Below, one piece after another: positions 1 to 7,026 of a stretch of DNA of 64,000 nucleotides. Each line of letters starts with the position of its first letter. Position 1 is the first letter of the stretch. Made by a program: the position numbers and the translations under genes. Below the pieces are notes generated by a model. That model saw nothing but the letters and a program-made list of their open reading frames with translations. It was not told the DNA's origin and made no database searches. Source of the stretch: Prochlorococcus marinus XMU1412 (GTDB lineage: Bacteria > Cyanobacteriota > Cyanobacteriia > PCC-6307 > Cyanobiaceae). Location of the stretch: NCBI RefSeq assembly GCF_017696315.1, contig NZ_JAAORJ010000004.1:1-64000 (forward strand), read 5' to 3'.

Positions 1-50
1 GCGGGTGCTTTGGGAGCACTAGGTCGCAGGTTCGAATCCTGTCGCCCCGA
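1..50 (+). tRNA. tRNA-Pro(TGG), 3' part (5' half outside window)
   Basis: The visible part begins near the D-arm/anticodon-arm junction. It shows an anticodon stem-loop with TTTGGGA (anticodon TGG), the T-arm GGTTCGAATCC and the 3' acceptor strand CGCCCCGA. I read this copy as the functional gene because its 5' end (GCGGGTGC) fits continuation into a normal D-arm, whereas the three downstream copies diverge upstream of the anticodon stem. The 5' half cannot be seen. It is the anchor of the island that follows: three 3' fragments of the same gene lie at 3273, 5668 and 7186. Confidence 0.85.
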
Positions 51-79
51 TTGACTTCTCACGATTCTTAAATAGTCCT

Positions 80-129
80 TGGGCGATCCCTGGGCGATCA
101 TTTGCTATACCTTGCATAGCTTTGCATAC
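80..129 (+). repeat. Left-end tandem repeats of tRNA module 1 (11-bp pair plus 10-bp pair)
   Basis: Thirty bases after the tRNA end are two head-to-tail 11-mers, TGGGCGATCCC (80-90) and TGGGCGATCAT (91-101). Two 10-mers follow, CCTTGCATAG (110-119) and CTTTGCATAC (120-129). The same GGGCGATC unit recurs as an 11-bp-spaced pair at 3124-3143, near the other end of the same cargo. The arrangement resembles arm-type recombinase or excisionase sites, but no integrase is present to test that. Confidence 0.7.
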
Positions 130-258
130 TGCATCGCCCGCTAAAACAACTAAATAAGCAATATTAAACAGACCATTGCTCCAATACTAAAAATTAAGAT
201 CTACCCTTGCGAGTTAATAGTCTTTCAAAATAATCATTTTTTCATTTTAAATAGGTTT

Positions 259-591
259 TTATTTATTAAATTTAAAACCCGAACCACAAGAACTTTTTGT
301 CGCGCCTTTTGGAGTACTAATCAAGAATCCTCCTCCGGATAAATCCTGATAATGATCAAGTGATAGTTCATCTAGTAAACTTTTTTGAGATTCTGGAGCG
401 TAGACAGTTAAGCCATCAGTTCTTGCAAACGGAATTCCTGATTTTTCCCAGATATTAACTCTCAGAAACATCCATCCATCATCAAGAATATCAGGTTGCA
501 AATATAGGAATATTTCTCCAGGTGTACCACGATAAATTGATTGCCTGAGCAATTCATTTGAAGCAGCCTTGGTAATAGTTAAAGAACTCAA
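259..591 (-). CDS. HesB/IscA-like (A-type) protein with a single cysteine
   Basis: A 110-residue protein with the layout of A-type Fe-S carrier proteins: an N-terminal LTITKAASNELL helix, a beta-rich middle, GGGFLISTP, and a C-terminal CGSGF resembling the CGCG tail of IscA/SufA. The first conserved cysteine of the family is absent and the tail holds one cysteine instead of two. Normal Fe-S cluster transfer is therefore doubtful; it may be a divergent iron-binding or non-catalytic relative. It is the first gene after tRNA-Pro and is transcribed toward the tRNA. Family assignment is fairly good; function is unknown. Confidence 0.65.
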   Translation of the reverse strand: MSSLTITKAASNELLRQSIYRGTPGEIFLYLQPDILDDGWMFLRVNIWEKSGIPFARTDGLTVYAPESQKSLLDELSLDHYQDLSGGGFLISTPKGATKSSCGSGFKFNK

Positions 592-730
592 TTTTCAAAT
601 ACACTTAGTACATAGATTAATTATTTTTTAATTCAATAACAAGCATTCCATAATGTTCTCACTTTATTAGCTGCGTAATTTCTCTGAATTTTTTATTTCC
701 TCTCATAAGAAATATCTAAAAACAAAAACA

Positions 731-747
731 AAAATGATATTCATTTT
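731..747. promoter_or_regulatory. Palindromic operator candidate (Fur/Zur-like)
   Basis: AAAATGA-TAT-TCATTTT is a perfect 7-3-7 inverted repeat, 38 bases before the start codon of the P-loop gene at 785. A TTATAC -10-like hexamer lies downstream (about 763-768), so a bound repressor would overlap the promoter. The AT-rich ATGAnnnTCAT core resembles Fur-family boxes of cyanobacteria (Fur, Zur) but is not a full consensus match. The genes behind it look like a COG0523 metallochaperone-type operon, which makes Zur the more attractive guess. Confidence 0.45.
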
Positions 748-784
748 CATTTTGGTGTAAATTTTATACATCAAGTAGTTTTTT

Positions 785-1567
785 ATGAGTCAAACTTGGA
801 TAATATCAGGGCCTCCAGGATGCGGTAAGACAAGCTGGATACTAAATACTTTTAAGAATCACTCTGGAAATTGTGGTTATGTACGTCTTGGCGGATATTC
901 AGAAATTAATTTAGAGCAAGCAATAAATTCAAAAATTGATTTTGCTTTTTTGAAAGATCAAATTCCTAATTTATTAGATTTGTCAAGTTCGAAATTGCCC
1001 TTAGAGGTAGAGAAAGAGAATATTTTGATTATTATTGAATTTCCTCAATTTTTCATACCTAAATTTCAGGGTATTAGTGGTATTGATTTGAGAGTTATAA
1101 AAGAGCTTGAAATATATAATCTTCAACCAAATAAATATTTGCATTTTGGCAGAGATCTAGAATTACCAATAAAGGATACTTTAGATTTTAAAGCAATTGA
1201 ATCATGTAGTATTGACCTCAAAAAAAATATTTGGGATCCTGCAAGTTTAAATACTTTTTGGTTCGAATTAGTGAACGGTGCTTATGGAGACGTATATAGA
1301 GCAAAAGCATTAATGAACTTACCAGATGGTCGTTATATCTTGTTTAACTGGATATTGACTCAGAAAGGTTCTCAGTATCAAACCTTAAATCAAGTTGCTC
1401 CTCTTAATGGAAGACCAGAAAGACACTCTGAAATTGTCATACAAGGGAAAAACTTAAACTTCCAATTAATAAAATCAACTATCAATAATTGCCTTCTTAG
1501 TGATGCTGTTCTAGAGCATCATCAAGCCACACTTAGAAATTCACAATTACAAACTTCTCGAAATTAA
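785..1567 (+). CDS. CobW/COG0523-like P-loop GTPase (G3E family), short form
   Basis: A 260-residue protein with an N-terminal Walker A, GPPGCGKTSW (residues 9-18). The C-terminal third resembles the CobW C-terminal domain (VYRAKALMNLPDGR, then PERHSEIVI). COG0523 proteins act as nucleotide-dependent metal insertases or zinc-stress chaperones. This one is shorter than usual (about 320-400 residues) and I do not see the CxCC metal motif of the zinc-responsive subgroup. It heads a three-gene operon with two phosphoesterase-like genes; the next gene starts 6 bases after its stop. A Fur/Zur-like palindrome lies upstream. Metal specificity is inferred. Confidence 0.65.
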   Translation: MSQTWIISGPPGCGKTSWILNTFKNHSGNCGYVRLGGYSEINLEQAINSKIDFAFLKDQIPNLLDLSSSKLPLEVEKENILIIIEFPQFFIPKFQGISGIDLRVIKELEIYNLQPNKYLHFGRDLELPIKDTLDFKAIESCSIDLKKNIWDPASLNTFWFELVNGAYGDVYRAKALMNLPDGRYILFNWILTQKGSQYQTLNQVAPLNGRPERHSEIVIQGKNLNFQLIKSTINNCLLSDAVLEHHQATLRNSQLQTSRN

Positions 1568-1573
1568 TTAAAA

Positions 1574-2389
1574 ATGAATCAAGCTGTTATTTCATGTTTA
1601 CATGCAAATCTACCTGCAGTAGAAGCCGTATTAAAAGATATTGAATTACAAGGGATTACGAATATTACCTGCCTTGGAGATTTAGTAGGTTATGGTCCTC
1701 AACCTAATGAGGTTATTGAGTTAATCAAAGAGAAAAAAATTGCCACTTGTCAGGGTTGTTGGGACGAAGATGTAGTTGATGGATTAGATGCCTGCGATTG
1801 TAGTTACCCTTCTCAGATCGCTGAAAGGAGAGGTCATTTCGCTCATCAATGGACTACGGAAAAATTAACAAAAGAAAATAAGGATTTTTTAGCTAATTTA
1901 CCCTACTCAATTCGTAAAGATAAATGTCTTTTTGTTCATGGTAGTCCTAATAGTCAACATGAATATCTGCTGCCCGATATGGATGCATTCGCAGCTCTTG
2001 AGAGAGTTGAAAATGCCAAAGCTGAGATTCTATTTTGTGGACATACTCATCAACCTTATATACGTGAACTAGCAAATGGTTCAATTGCCGTAAAGGTCAA
2101 AAACAGTGGTTCGAAAGATATTCAAAAGAAAGAAATGAATTTGCCGATGCGAAAAATAGTAAATGCAGGTTCAGTGGGAGAGCCACGGCATGGAGGAACT
2201 AAAGCTACTTATGTGGTTTATAACGACATCACTAATGACGTAAAAATTAGAGAAGTTGAATATGATATCGAACTTACCTGCAAAGCAATAATAAATGCTG
2301 GTCTTCCTCCGATTTTTGCATGGCGTTTAAAAAACGGATTTGAATTTGCCGAACGAGCTGAAGATGCTTCTCATGTTTGTGAAAGATGA
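1574..2389 (+). CDS. Metallophosphoesterase (YfcE-like) with cysteine-substituted metal sites
   Basis: A 271-residue calcineurin-like phosphoesterase. Ordered motifs are ISCLHANLPAVEAVL (family SDIHGN), GDLVGYGPQP, GCWDEDV (family GNHD), VHGSPN, CGHTHQP and NAGSVGEPR. Two metal-ligand positions differ from the family: Asp in SDIHGN is Cys here, and Asn in GNHD is Cys. The pattern is otherwise well kept, so the protein is probably folded and may bind a thiophilic metal such as zinc. Substrate is unknown. The last codons overlap the next gene by ATGA, implying translational coupling. Confidence 0.75.
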   Translation: MNQAVISCLHANLPAVEAVLKDIELQGITNITCLGDLVGYGPQPNEVIELIKEKKIATCQGCWDEDVVDGLDACDCSYPSQIAERRGHFAHQWTTEKLTKENKDFLANLPYSIRKDKCLFVHGSPNSQHEYLLPDMDAFAALERVENAKAEILFCGHTHQPYIRELANGSIAVKVKNSGSKDIQKKEMNLPMRKIVNAGSVGEPRHGGTKATYVVYNDITNDVKIREVEYDIELTCKAIINAGLPPIFAWRLKNGFEFAERAEDASHVCER

Positions 2390-3108
2390 TAGAACGCTGG
2401 GCACTTATAAGTGGGTTAAAAGGGGATCTAGATACTTATGAACTTATTCAAAAAGATTTAAAAAAAACTCCTGGGAACATAACCCTCTTTGTTTTGGGGG
2501 ATATGATAGGTCCTGAAAAAAACTGTAATAAACTTCTACACAGATTAATTAATCCAAAAAGTAATGATTTACAACCATGGTGCATATATGGTTGGTGGGA
2601 AGAACAAATCCTCTTAGAAAGTGGTTACCGTGGCAATCAAAGAGCTGAAGCTTTGAGAATAAATAAAGGTGAAGAAGTGGTCAAATCTCTAATAAATGCT
2701 GTTGATAAATCATTTCTTGATTGGATAGCAGCACTTCAATTTGGATTTGTTGAACTTGATTGTGGTTTAATTCACGGGAGCTCAAAAGATGTTGGCGACG
2801 ATTTAACATTAGATACCCCGCCATTAACACTCCTGGATAGACTTACACGTCTTCAAGTAAACAGATTATTTACTGCGAGAAGTACACAACAATTTCATTT
2901 GGAATTAACAGAGGGGATTCTTAATTCGGAAGTACACGATTTAACCGGAAATCATAAGAAGGAGCAGAAGGTTCCTCAAAAAGCTGTCATTGGTGTTGGA
3001 GCAGGCAAAAATTATACTCTCTATGATGTAGGGACTGATAATACTCAATTCGTAAGGGCTGGATATCAATCAGAAAAGAAAAAAAATGGATTTGGATTAC
3101 ATTTTTAA
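2386..3108 (+). CDS. Degenerate metallophosphoesterase-like protein
   Basis: A 240-residue protein that follows its neighbour with a 4-base ATGA overlap. It mirrors that neighbour's motif order in eroded form: LISGLKGDLDTYELI, LGDMIGPEKN, YGWWEEQ, LIHGSSKD, FTARSTQQF (in place of GHTHQP) and GVGAGKNYTLYDV (in place of NAGSVG). Most metal-binding His/Asp residues are gone, so this is probably a non-catalytic partner derived by duplication. Forming a heteromer with the preceding enzyme is a plausible role. It ends just before the right-end repeats of module 1. Confidence 0.6.
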   Translation: MIERWALISGLKGDLDTYELIQKDLKKTPGNITLFVLGDMIGPEKNCNKLLHRLINPKSNDLQPWCIYGWWEEQILLESGYRGNQRAEALRINKGEEVVKSLINAVDKSFLDWIAALQFGFVELDCGLIHGSSKDVGDDLTLDTPPLTLLDRLTRLQVNRLFTARSTQQFHLELTEGILNSEVHDLTGNHKKEQKVPQKAVIGVGAGKNYTLYDVGTDNTQFVRAGYQSEKKKNGFGLHF

Positions 3109-3109
3109 A

Positions 3110-3170
3110 CACTAGGTCGCAAGCGGGCGATCCTCGGGCGATCAAATGCTTAACTTTGCAACACTTTGCT
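3110..3170 (+). repeat. Right-end repeats of module 1, with short tRNA-derived piece
   Basis: CACTAGGTCGCAA (3110-3122) matches the tRNA-Pro variable/T-arm segment. It is followed directly by CGGGCGATC (3124-3132) and CGGGCGATC (3135-3143), period 11, then two TTTGC-containing 10-mers (3151-3160 and 3161-3170). This repeats the composition and order seen at 80-129 in the same orientation, which marks the far end of the same module. Confidence 0.65.
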
Positions 3171-3272
3171 GCATATAAGACAATTCTTGAGACTCATTTT
3201 GATAACAAATATTTCAAACTAAAGTCATAGCCTCACTTCGTTCTCAAGGGTACTGTCGCAATTTGCTGATCG

Positions 3273-3319
3273 AGTGCTTTGGGAGCACTAGGTCGCAGGT
3301 TCGAATCCTGTCGCCCCGA
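3273..3319 (+). repeat. tRNA-Pro 3' fragment, copy 2 (attachment-site duplicate)
   Basis: A 47-base match to the tRNA-Pro anticodon arm through the acceptor end (AGTGCTTTGGGAGCACTAGG, then the T-arm and CGCCCCGA). No D-arm or 5' acceptor strand precedes it, so it is not a working tRNA. Such fragments arise when a tyrosine recombinase inserts an element carrying its own tRNA 3' end. Here it separates module 1 from module 2. Confidence 0.85.
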
Positions 3320-3343
3320 CCCTTTAAAAACCAAGTCATAATA

Positions 3344-3368
3344 GCGAGTTACCCAGACTCGCTTTTTT
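3344..3368 (+). terminator. Rho-independent terminator carried behind tRNA fragment 2
   Basis: GCGAGT-7 nt-ACTCGC followed by six T. Nearly the same context (CCAAGTCATA, a hairpin with CCCAGACTC, TTTTTATTGC) follows fragment 3 at 5737, but not the genuine tRNA at position 1. The hairpin therefore travels with the integrated modules. Confidence 0.75.
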
Positions 3369-3393
3369 ATTGCATTTACTTTTTGGCTCATAG

Positions 3394-3415
3394 TGGCCAA
3401 CAAATGGCCAACAAA
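3394..3415 (+). repeat. Left-end 11-bp tandem repeat of module 2
   Basis: Two perfect head-to-tail copies of TGGCCAACAAA, 74 bases after tRNA fragment 2. The sequence differs from the module 1 repeat (TGGGCGATC) but the 11-base period is the same. A near-identical single unit, TTGCCAACAAA, lies at 5569-5579 near the other end of this module, with a weaker TAGCCAGCAAC at 5612. Confidence 0.7.
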
Positions 3416-3511
3416 TTTAAATAAGGATATCTTTTTGTAATTAAAAATAAATATTGATTTACTTATTAAATATTTGCAACTATAAGTAATTACATTAAAT
3501 ATTTTTATTGA

Positions 3512-4627
3512 GTGAAATTATTTAAAGCTTTATCTTTAATTCCAATTGCTTTTGGATCACTTCTTTCTGTCTCAGCTAATGAATACAAATTTGAAGATAT
3601 CAAATTTGATCAAGTTAAAATCAAGCAAGATACATATGAGCCAAAAGACAAATTAGATGAATACATTATTAAGGGAGTAACTTATTCAACCAAATTTGTT
3701 CCATTAATGAATAATGGCGCAGAAGGCAGCGAATATAGCCGCATCATGACTAATGATTTTAAAAAATTATTAGCTGACGCAGGATTTGACTTGGCAAATT
3801 CAACAGCTAATAGTCAAATTCAAAAAATACCATTTTTCGCTCAAACCACTTTCAATATTTCTGGAGGAACAGAATCAGATACAAGTTTCTCGATAAATAG
3901 TTTGATGAAGCTTGGCGAACTTGCAAAAGATGAAGAAGGCGATTTAAAAACTCTGGCATTTTCTCAGGCAAGATTCGCTACTGCCACTAATGCAGATGGT
4001 TCCACTATTAACCTTGGCTTGGGAATCAGAAATCGTCCTAACGATGTATCTATGGTTGGAGCTAATGCGTTCTGGGATTACAGAATGACCAATTATAGTG
4101 ATGCTCACAGCAGACTTGGATTAGGTGGAGAATATTTCTGGAAAGATTTTGAGTTTAGAAATAACTGGTATGTTTCTATAACTAATGAGAAAGATGTAAC
4201 TGTAAAGGGCACATCATATAAAGAAAGAGTTGTTCCAGGATGGGATTTGGAAGTAGGTTACAGACTTCCAAATAATCCAGAACTTGCTTTCTTTGTAAGA
4301 GGATTTAATTGGGACTACAAAAATACCCAAGATAATTCTGGTTTAGAAGGAGCAATTAGTTGGCAAGCTACACCATACGTTGGTCTTGAGGCATGGGTTT
4401 CTAATGAAATTTCTGCAGCTTCTACTACAGTTAATACTTCACTGCCTGGAACGGATGAGACTTTCTTTGGTTTAAGGATGAATATCACTGGTAGCCCTGT
4501 CAAGTTTGAGAAATCTAATTACAAGAAGAACATGATTACTCAAATGACTCAACCAGTTAAACGTAAATATGATGTTCTTTTAGAGCGCTCTTCAGGAAGT
4601 TTTACTAACAGAGCTAAAGGTTCTTAA
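3512..4627 (+). CDS. Inverse-autotransporter-type beta-barrel (intimin/invasin-like) protein
   Basis: A 371-residue secreted protein with a GTG start and a signal peptide (about residues 1-22, cleavage near SVSA-NE). From about residue 90 to 330 it is made of alternating beta strands typical of the inverse autotransporter beta domain: LGLGIRNRPNDVSMVGAN, FWDYRMTNYSDAHSRLGLG, WDLEVGYRLP. No passenger domain follows; the protein ends after the barrel plus a charged tail. It probably sits in the outer membrane as a surface anchor or porin-like barrel. It is cargo of module 2, 34 bases before a second secreted-protein gene. Confidence 0.7.
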   Translation: MKLFKALSLIPIAFGSLLSVSANEYKFEDIKFDQVKIKQDTYEPKDKLDEYIIKGVTYSTKFVPLMNNGAEGSEYSRIMTNDFKKLLADAGFDLANSTANSQIQKIPFFAQTTFNISGGTESDTSFSINSLMKLGELAKDEEGDLKTLAFSQARFATATNADGSTINLGLGIRNRPNDVSMVGANAFWDYRMTNYSDAHSRLGLGGEYFWKDFEFRNNWYVSITNEKDVTVKGTSYKERVVPGWDLEVGYRLPNNPELAFFVRGFNWDYKNTQDNSGLEGAISWQATPYVGLEAWVSNEISAASTTVNTSLPGTDETFFGLRMNITGSPVKFEKSNYKKNMITQMTQPVKRKYDVLLERSSGSFTNRAKGS

Positions 4628-4661
4628 TTTTATTTCTATCTTTTTTTTATTAACACTAAAA

Positions 4662-5516
4662 ATGAAACTTTTTTCTAAATTCTCTTTGAAAGCAACAGCA
4701 GGTTTTAGCTTCTGTTTGGTAGCATCAATCATTTCATCCAATGAGAAGGCTTTTGCAAACGATTGTGAAACTCTTTTTGGAGATAATCCATCAAGTATAA
4801 ATAATGCCTGTTATATAACTCCTAATACTTACAAAATAAGAGTCTACGAAATGGGTTTATGCACAGCTGATCCTCTTGCTGGAACAACCATAAATAGTAG
4901 TGATGAGGTTGTTACAGACAATACTATTACGGATTCTTCATGTACGCCTACTTTCCAATCATCAACAGGAAGTTTAGTTAATTTAGGTGGGAATGCCACT
5001 CAAACATTGACAGGGACCAATATAAGGCCTCCAGCAGGATCTTATCCTTATGCATATATAAAAATCAAAAATACTTTTGGCTTAAAAGGCACATATCAAA
5101 TTAATGATCAAACATTTTATAGTTCTAATGATGGATCTCCAGTTGCAGAAGGATCTTATGATGAATTTGATGAAGATTTAATGGACTTCAGTAATGGAAA
5201 AACATGTTCAGGAAGTCCAGAGTTAGCTGGAGCAGAAGTTTTCACATCAGCGCCTACTGGAACCATGAAGGCGGTTTTAGCTCAAGTAAGTGGTGGTAAC
5301 TTAGGAACTTATACTGCCGACTCTTCATGTGGAAGTTCAACTCATTTATATGGGTCTTTTGCGCCTACTAATCCAGTTGTTATTACAAATGCGACACAAG
5401 GCTTAGAAGTTACTTTCAGTATTACAAAAAGAGGAATGACTGTCTTCCCCGATGGAAGTGGAGGAATGAGTGGCTTTGGAGGTGGGCCCTTTAGTCCTAG
5501 TTTTTCAACCTATTAA
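4662..5516 (+). CDS. Secreted cysteine-containing protein of unknown function
   Basis: A 284-residue protein with an N-terminal signal peptide (hydrophobic FSFCLVASIISS, cleavage near AFA-ND). The mature part is rich in Ser, Thr, Gly and Asn, has scattered cysteines that could form disulfides (C35, C50, C67, C79 and others), and ends in a Gly-rich GGMSGFGGGPF tail. It follows the beta-barrel gene in the same direction, so it may be a surface partner displayed or exported with it. I recognise no domain; a fibre or adhesin role would be a guess. Confidence 0.6.
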   Translation: MKLFSKFSLKATAGFSFCLVASIISSNEKAFANDCETLFGDNPSSINNACYITPNTYKIRVYEMGLCTADPLAGTTINSSDEVVTDNTITDSSCTPTFQSSTGSLVNLGGNATQTLTGTNIRPPAGSYPYAYIKIKNTFGLKGTYQINDQTFYSSNDGSPVAEGSYDEFDEDLMDFSNGKTCSGSPELAGAEVFTSAPTGTMKAVLAQVSGGNLGTYTADSSCGSSTHLYGSFAPTNPVVITNATQGLEVTFSITKRGMTVFPDGSGGMSGFGGGPFSPSFSTY

Positions 5517-5667
5517 ATTTATTTATAGAGATACTTTCCTTGGTTTGAGTATGATTTATCTTAATTTTTTGCCAACAAATATATCCTAGTTTGTCATTTC
5601 AAATTAAGCATTAGCCAGCAACTATTTAGTCATAGTCTATAGACATAGTGTCCAACTGGGCTTGTTA

Positions 5668-5714
5668 AATGCTTTGGGAGCACTATGTCGCAGGTTCGAA
5701 TCCTGTCGCCCCGA
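5668..5714 (+). repeat. tRNA-Pro 3' fragment, copy 3
   Basis: Matches the tRNA-Pro anticodon arm to acceptor end with one change in the variable region (ACTATGTCGCAGG instead of ACTAGGTCGCAGG). No 5' half is present. It marks the module 2 / module 3 boundary. Confidence 0.85.
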
Positions 5715-5736
5715 CTCTATAAAACCAAGTCATACT

Positions 5737-5760
5737 AGAGAGTTTCCCAGACTCTCTTTT
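5737..5760 (+). terminator. Terminator behind tRNA fragment 3
   Basis: AGAGAGT-7 nt-ACTCTCT followed by TTT and A/T-rich sequence. It is homologous in place and context to the hairpin at 3344 but with compensating stem changes (GCGAGT/ACTCGC becomes AGAGAGT/ACTCTCT). The covariation supports selection on the hairpin. Confidence 0.7.
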
Positions 5761-5787
5761 TATTGCTTGCTTTTAGAATAATGAGAC

Positions 5788-5836
5788 TGAGCGAGATTTG
5801 AGCGAGATTCTGCTATACCTTGCATAACCTTGCCGA
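5788..5836 (+). repeat. Left-end repeats of module 3 (11-bp pair plus 10-bp pair)
   Basis: Two perfect copies of TGAGCGAGATT (5788-5798, 5799-5809) are followed after 7 bases by ACCTTGCATA and ACCTTGCCGA (5817-5836). The order and spacing match module 1; the 11-mer sequence is different. TGAGTGTGATT and TGAGCAAGATT at 7041-7062 are the matching right-end units. Confidence 0.7.
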
Positions 5837-5911
5837 GTGATATCTTTCAAAATGATTATGACATCCACAAAATAATCCGAATAATTCTTATGATTTTTAA
5901 AAACAATAAAA

Positions 5912-6082
5912 ATGAAATCGCTCATCTCAAGTAAAAGATCAAAAGCAATATTAGGTATTGGTTTATTAGCTATTGGTATAGGTACTATTTCAAAAAAGGT
6001 AATCAGCTACCCAACTGGAGGATGTATGAAAGGTACTCAGGAATTGACTCTAAATAAAGGGATAAACAATTTATTTATTTAA
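5912..6082 (+). CDS. Small membrane or exported protein, 56 aa, unknown
   Basis: A short frame starting MKSLISSKRSKAILGIG with one hydrophobic segment (about residues 12-26) after a basic N-terminus, then YPTGGCMKG with a single cysteine. It could be a signal-anchored or exported peptide. It is the only + strand gene of module 3 and faces two minus-strand genes. There is no recognised family; coding status rests on the start context, the hydrophobic pattern and absence of a competing frame. Confidence 0.45.
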   Translation: MKSLISSKRSKAILGIGLLAIGIGTISKKVISYPTGGCMKGTQELTLNKGINNLFI

Positions 6083-6094
6083 TAAGTAAGCGTT

Positions 6095-6490
6095 TCAATT
6101 TTTATTGTTAACTAATCCATAAATACATAAAAGAGGATTCATTATTAAAATAATCCAAAAAGGAGGAGGAGGTCCTCCATCAACAATTATCCCAGCATTA
6201 AAAGTATTAAAAAGAGCTACTGCTAAAAAACAAAACATCAACGCTAATTCACCTGATAAAACTTTTCTTAAAGAGGCTTTATCTTTTATGGAACTACAAA
6301 TAATCAATAAACAACCAATTCCCAAATTACTTGCTGCTACAACATCAGCAGTACCTCTAACAAGAAGCAATGTTTCACTTGAAGCATTCCCTGCAATAGT
6401 TTCCACTGAAAAAATGAGTAGGGTAATAATTAACAACCCCAATAGGATATGAAGAGCTCCAGTAGTTTTTAAAATATTTTTTAACTTCAT
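6095..6490 (-). CDS. Four-helix membrane protein, unknown
   Basis: A 131-residue hydrophobic protein with four predicted membrane segments, roughly residues 10-32, 45-66, 80-98 and 108-125. A Pro-rich GGPPPPFWI stretch lies between helices 3 and 4. I recognise no motif that fixes a function; the shape resembles small DoxX-like or DUF4345-like membrane proteins, but that is only general likeness. It is cargo of module 3, in line with the gene at 6555-6944 and separated from it by 64 bases. Confidence 0.6.
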   Translation of the reverse strand: MKLKNILKTTGALHILLGLLIITLLIFSVETIAGNASSETLLLVRGTADVVAASNLGIGCLLIICSSIKDKASLRKVLSGELALMFCFLAVALFNTFNAGIIVDGGPPPPFWIILIMNPLLCIYGLVNNKN

Positions 6491-6554
6491 AAAAAAAGTA
6501 GCTTATTGCCCATTATTTTAGATCGACTATCAAATTCTCACCAATATTTACTTG

Positions 6555-6944
6555 CTAATTCCATAATGACAAATCTGAATCTCCTGATGATCTTTGCATC
6601 CAATGGATTTTCCAAATCCCATCAATCTTTTTGAAGATGGAGGTGACAGTTGGCAAATCATCATTAGGAGTTCCTTTATAAGAAAATTTTGCCCCAAGTG
6701 TAAAAACACACATTGCTACATCGGAAGAGAGAAATTCAAACTTATGAATTTTTGTAATTTCTGCTTTTTCCTGAACCACATCGCCTGAACTCATCATTTC
6801 CTCGAATCCCTTTGCACTTATTGGATTCCCACTAGGCCTAATGAGTAGAAAATCTGAAGTGGCATTATTCACAAAAAATGAGCCCATTTTCTGAGGTGTT
6901 GCTAGCTCATACAACATTGATTCAATTGTTTCTCGATCTGTCAT
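6555..6944 (-). CDS. SnoaL/NTF2-like protein
   Basis: A 129-residue protein with the cone-shaped NTF2-like pattern: an N-terminal helix pair (DRETIESMLYELAT), a central VNNATSDFLLIRPSG strand region, and a C-terminal TSIFKKIDGIWKIHWMQRS typical of DUF4440/SnoaL-like proteins. These are small ligand-binding or isomerase folds; the substrate here is unknown. It is likely the first gene of a minus-strand pair with the membrane protein at 6095. Confidence 0.65.
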   Translation of the reverse strand: MTDRETIESMLYELATPQKMGSFFVNNATSDFLLIRPSGNPISAKGFEEMMSSGDVVQEKAEITKIHKFEFLSSDVAMCVFTLGAKFSYKGTPNDDLPTVTSIFKKIDGIWKIHWMQRSSGDSDLSLWN

Positions 6945-7026
6945 AAAAAAAAGGGTTTTATCCCTCTATGTTAGATCGACTGTCAATCAATATTTACCAG
7001 AATTGAACGATCTAGCGCTCATAGGG

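Larger units (their letters stand above)
5517..5911. other. Junction between modules 2 and 3 (no coding gene)
   Basis: This stretch holds, in order, the TTGCCAACAAA unit (5569-5579), a weaker TAGCCAGCAAC (5612-5622), tRNA-Pro fragment 3, its trailing terminator, and the module 3 left-end repeats. No convincing reading frame is present. Confidence 0.6.
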
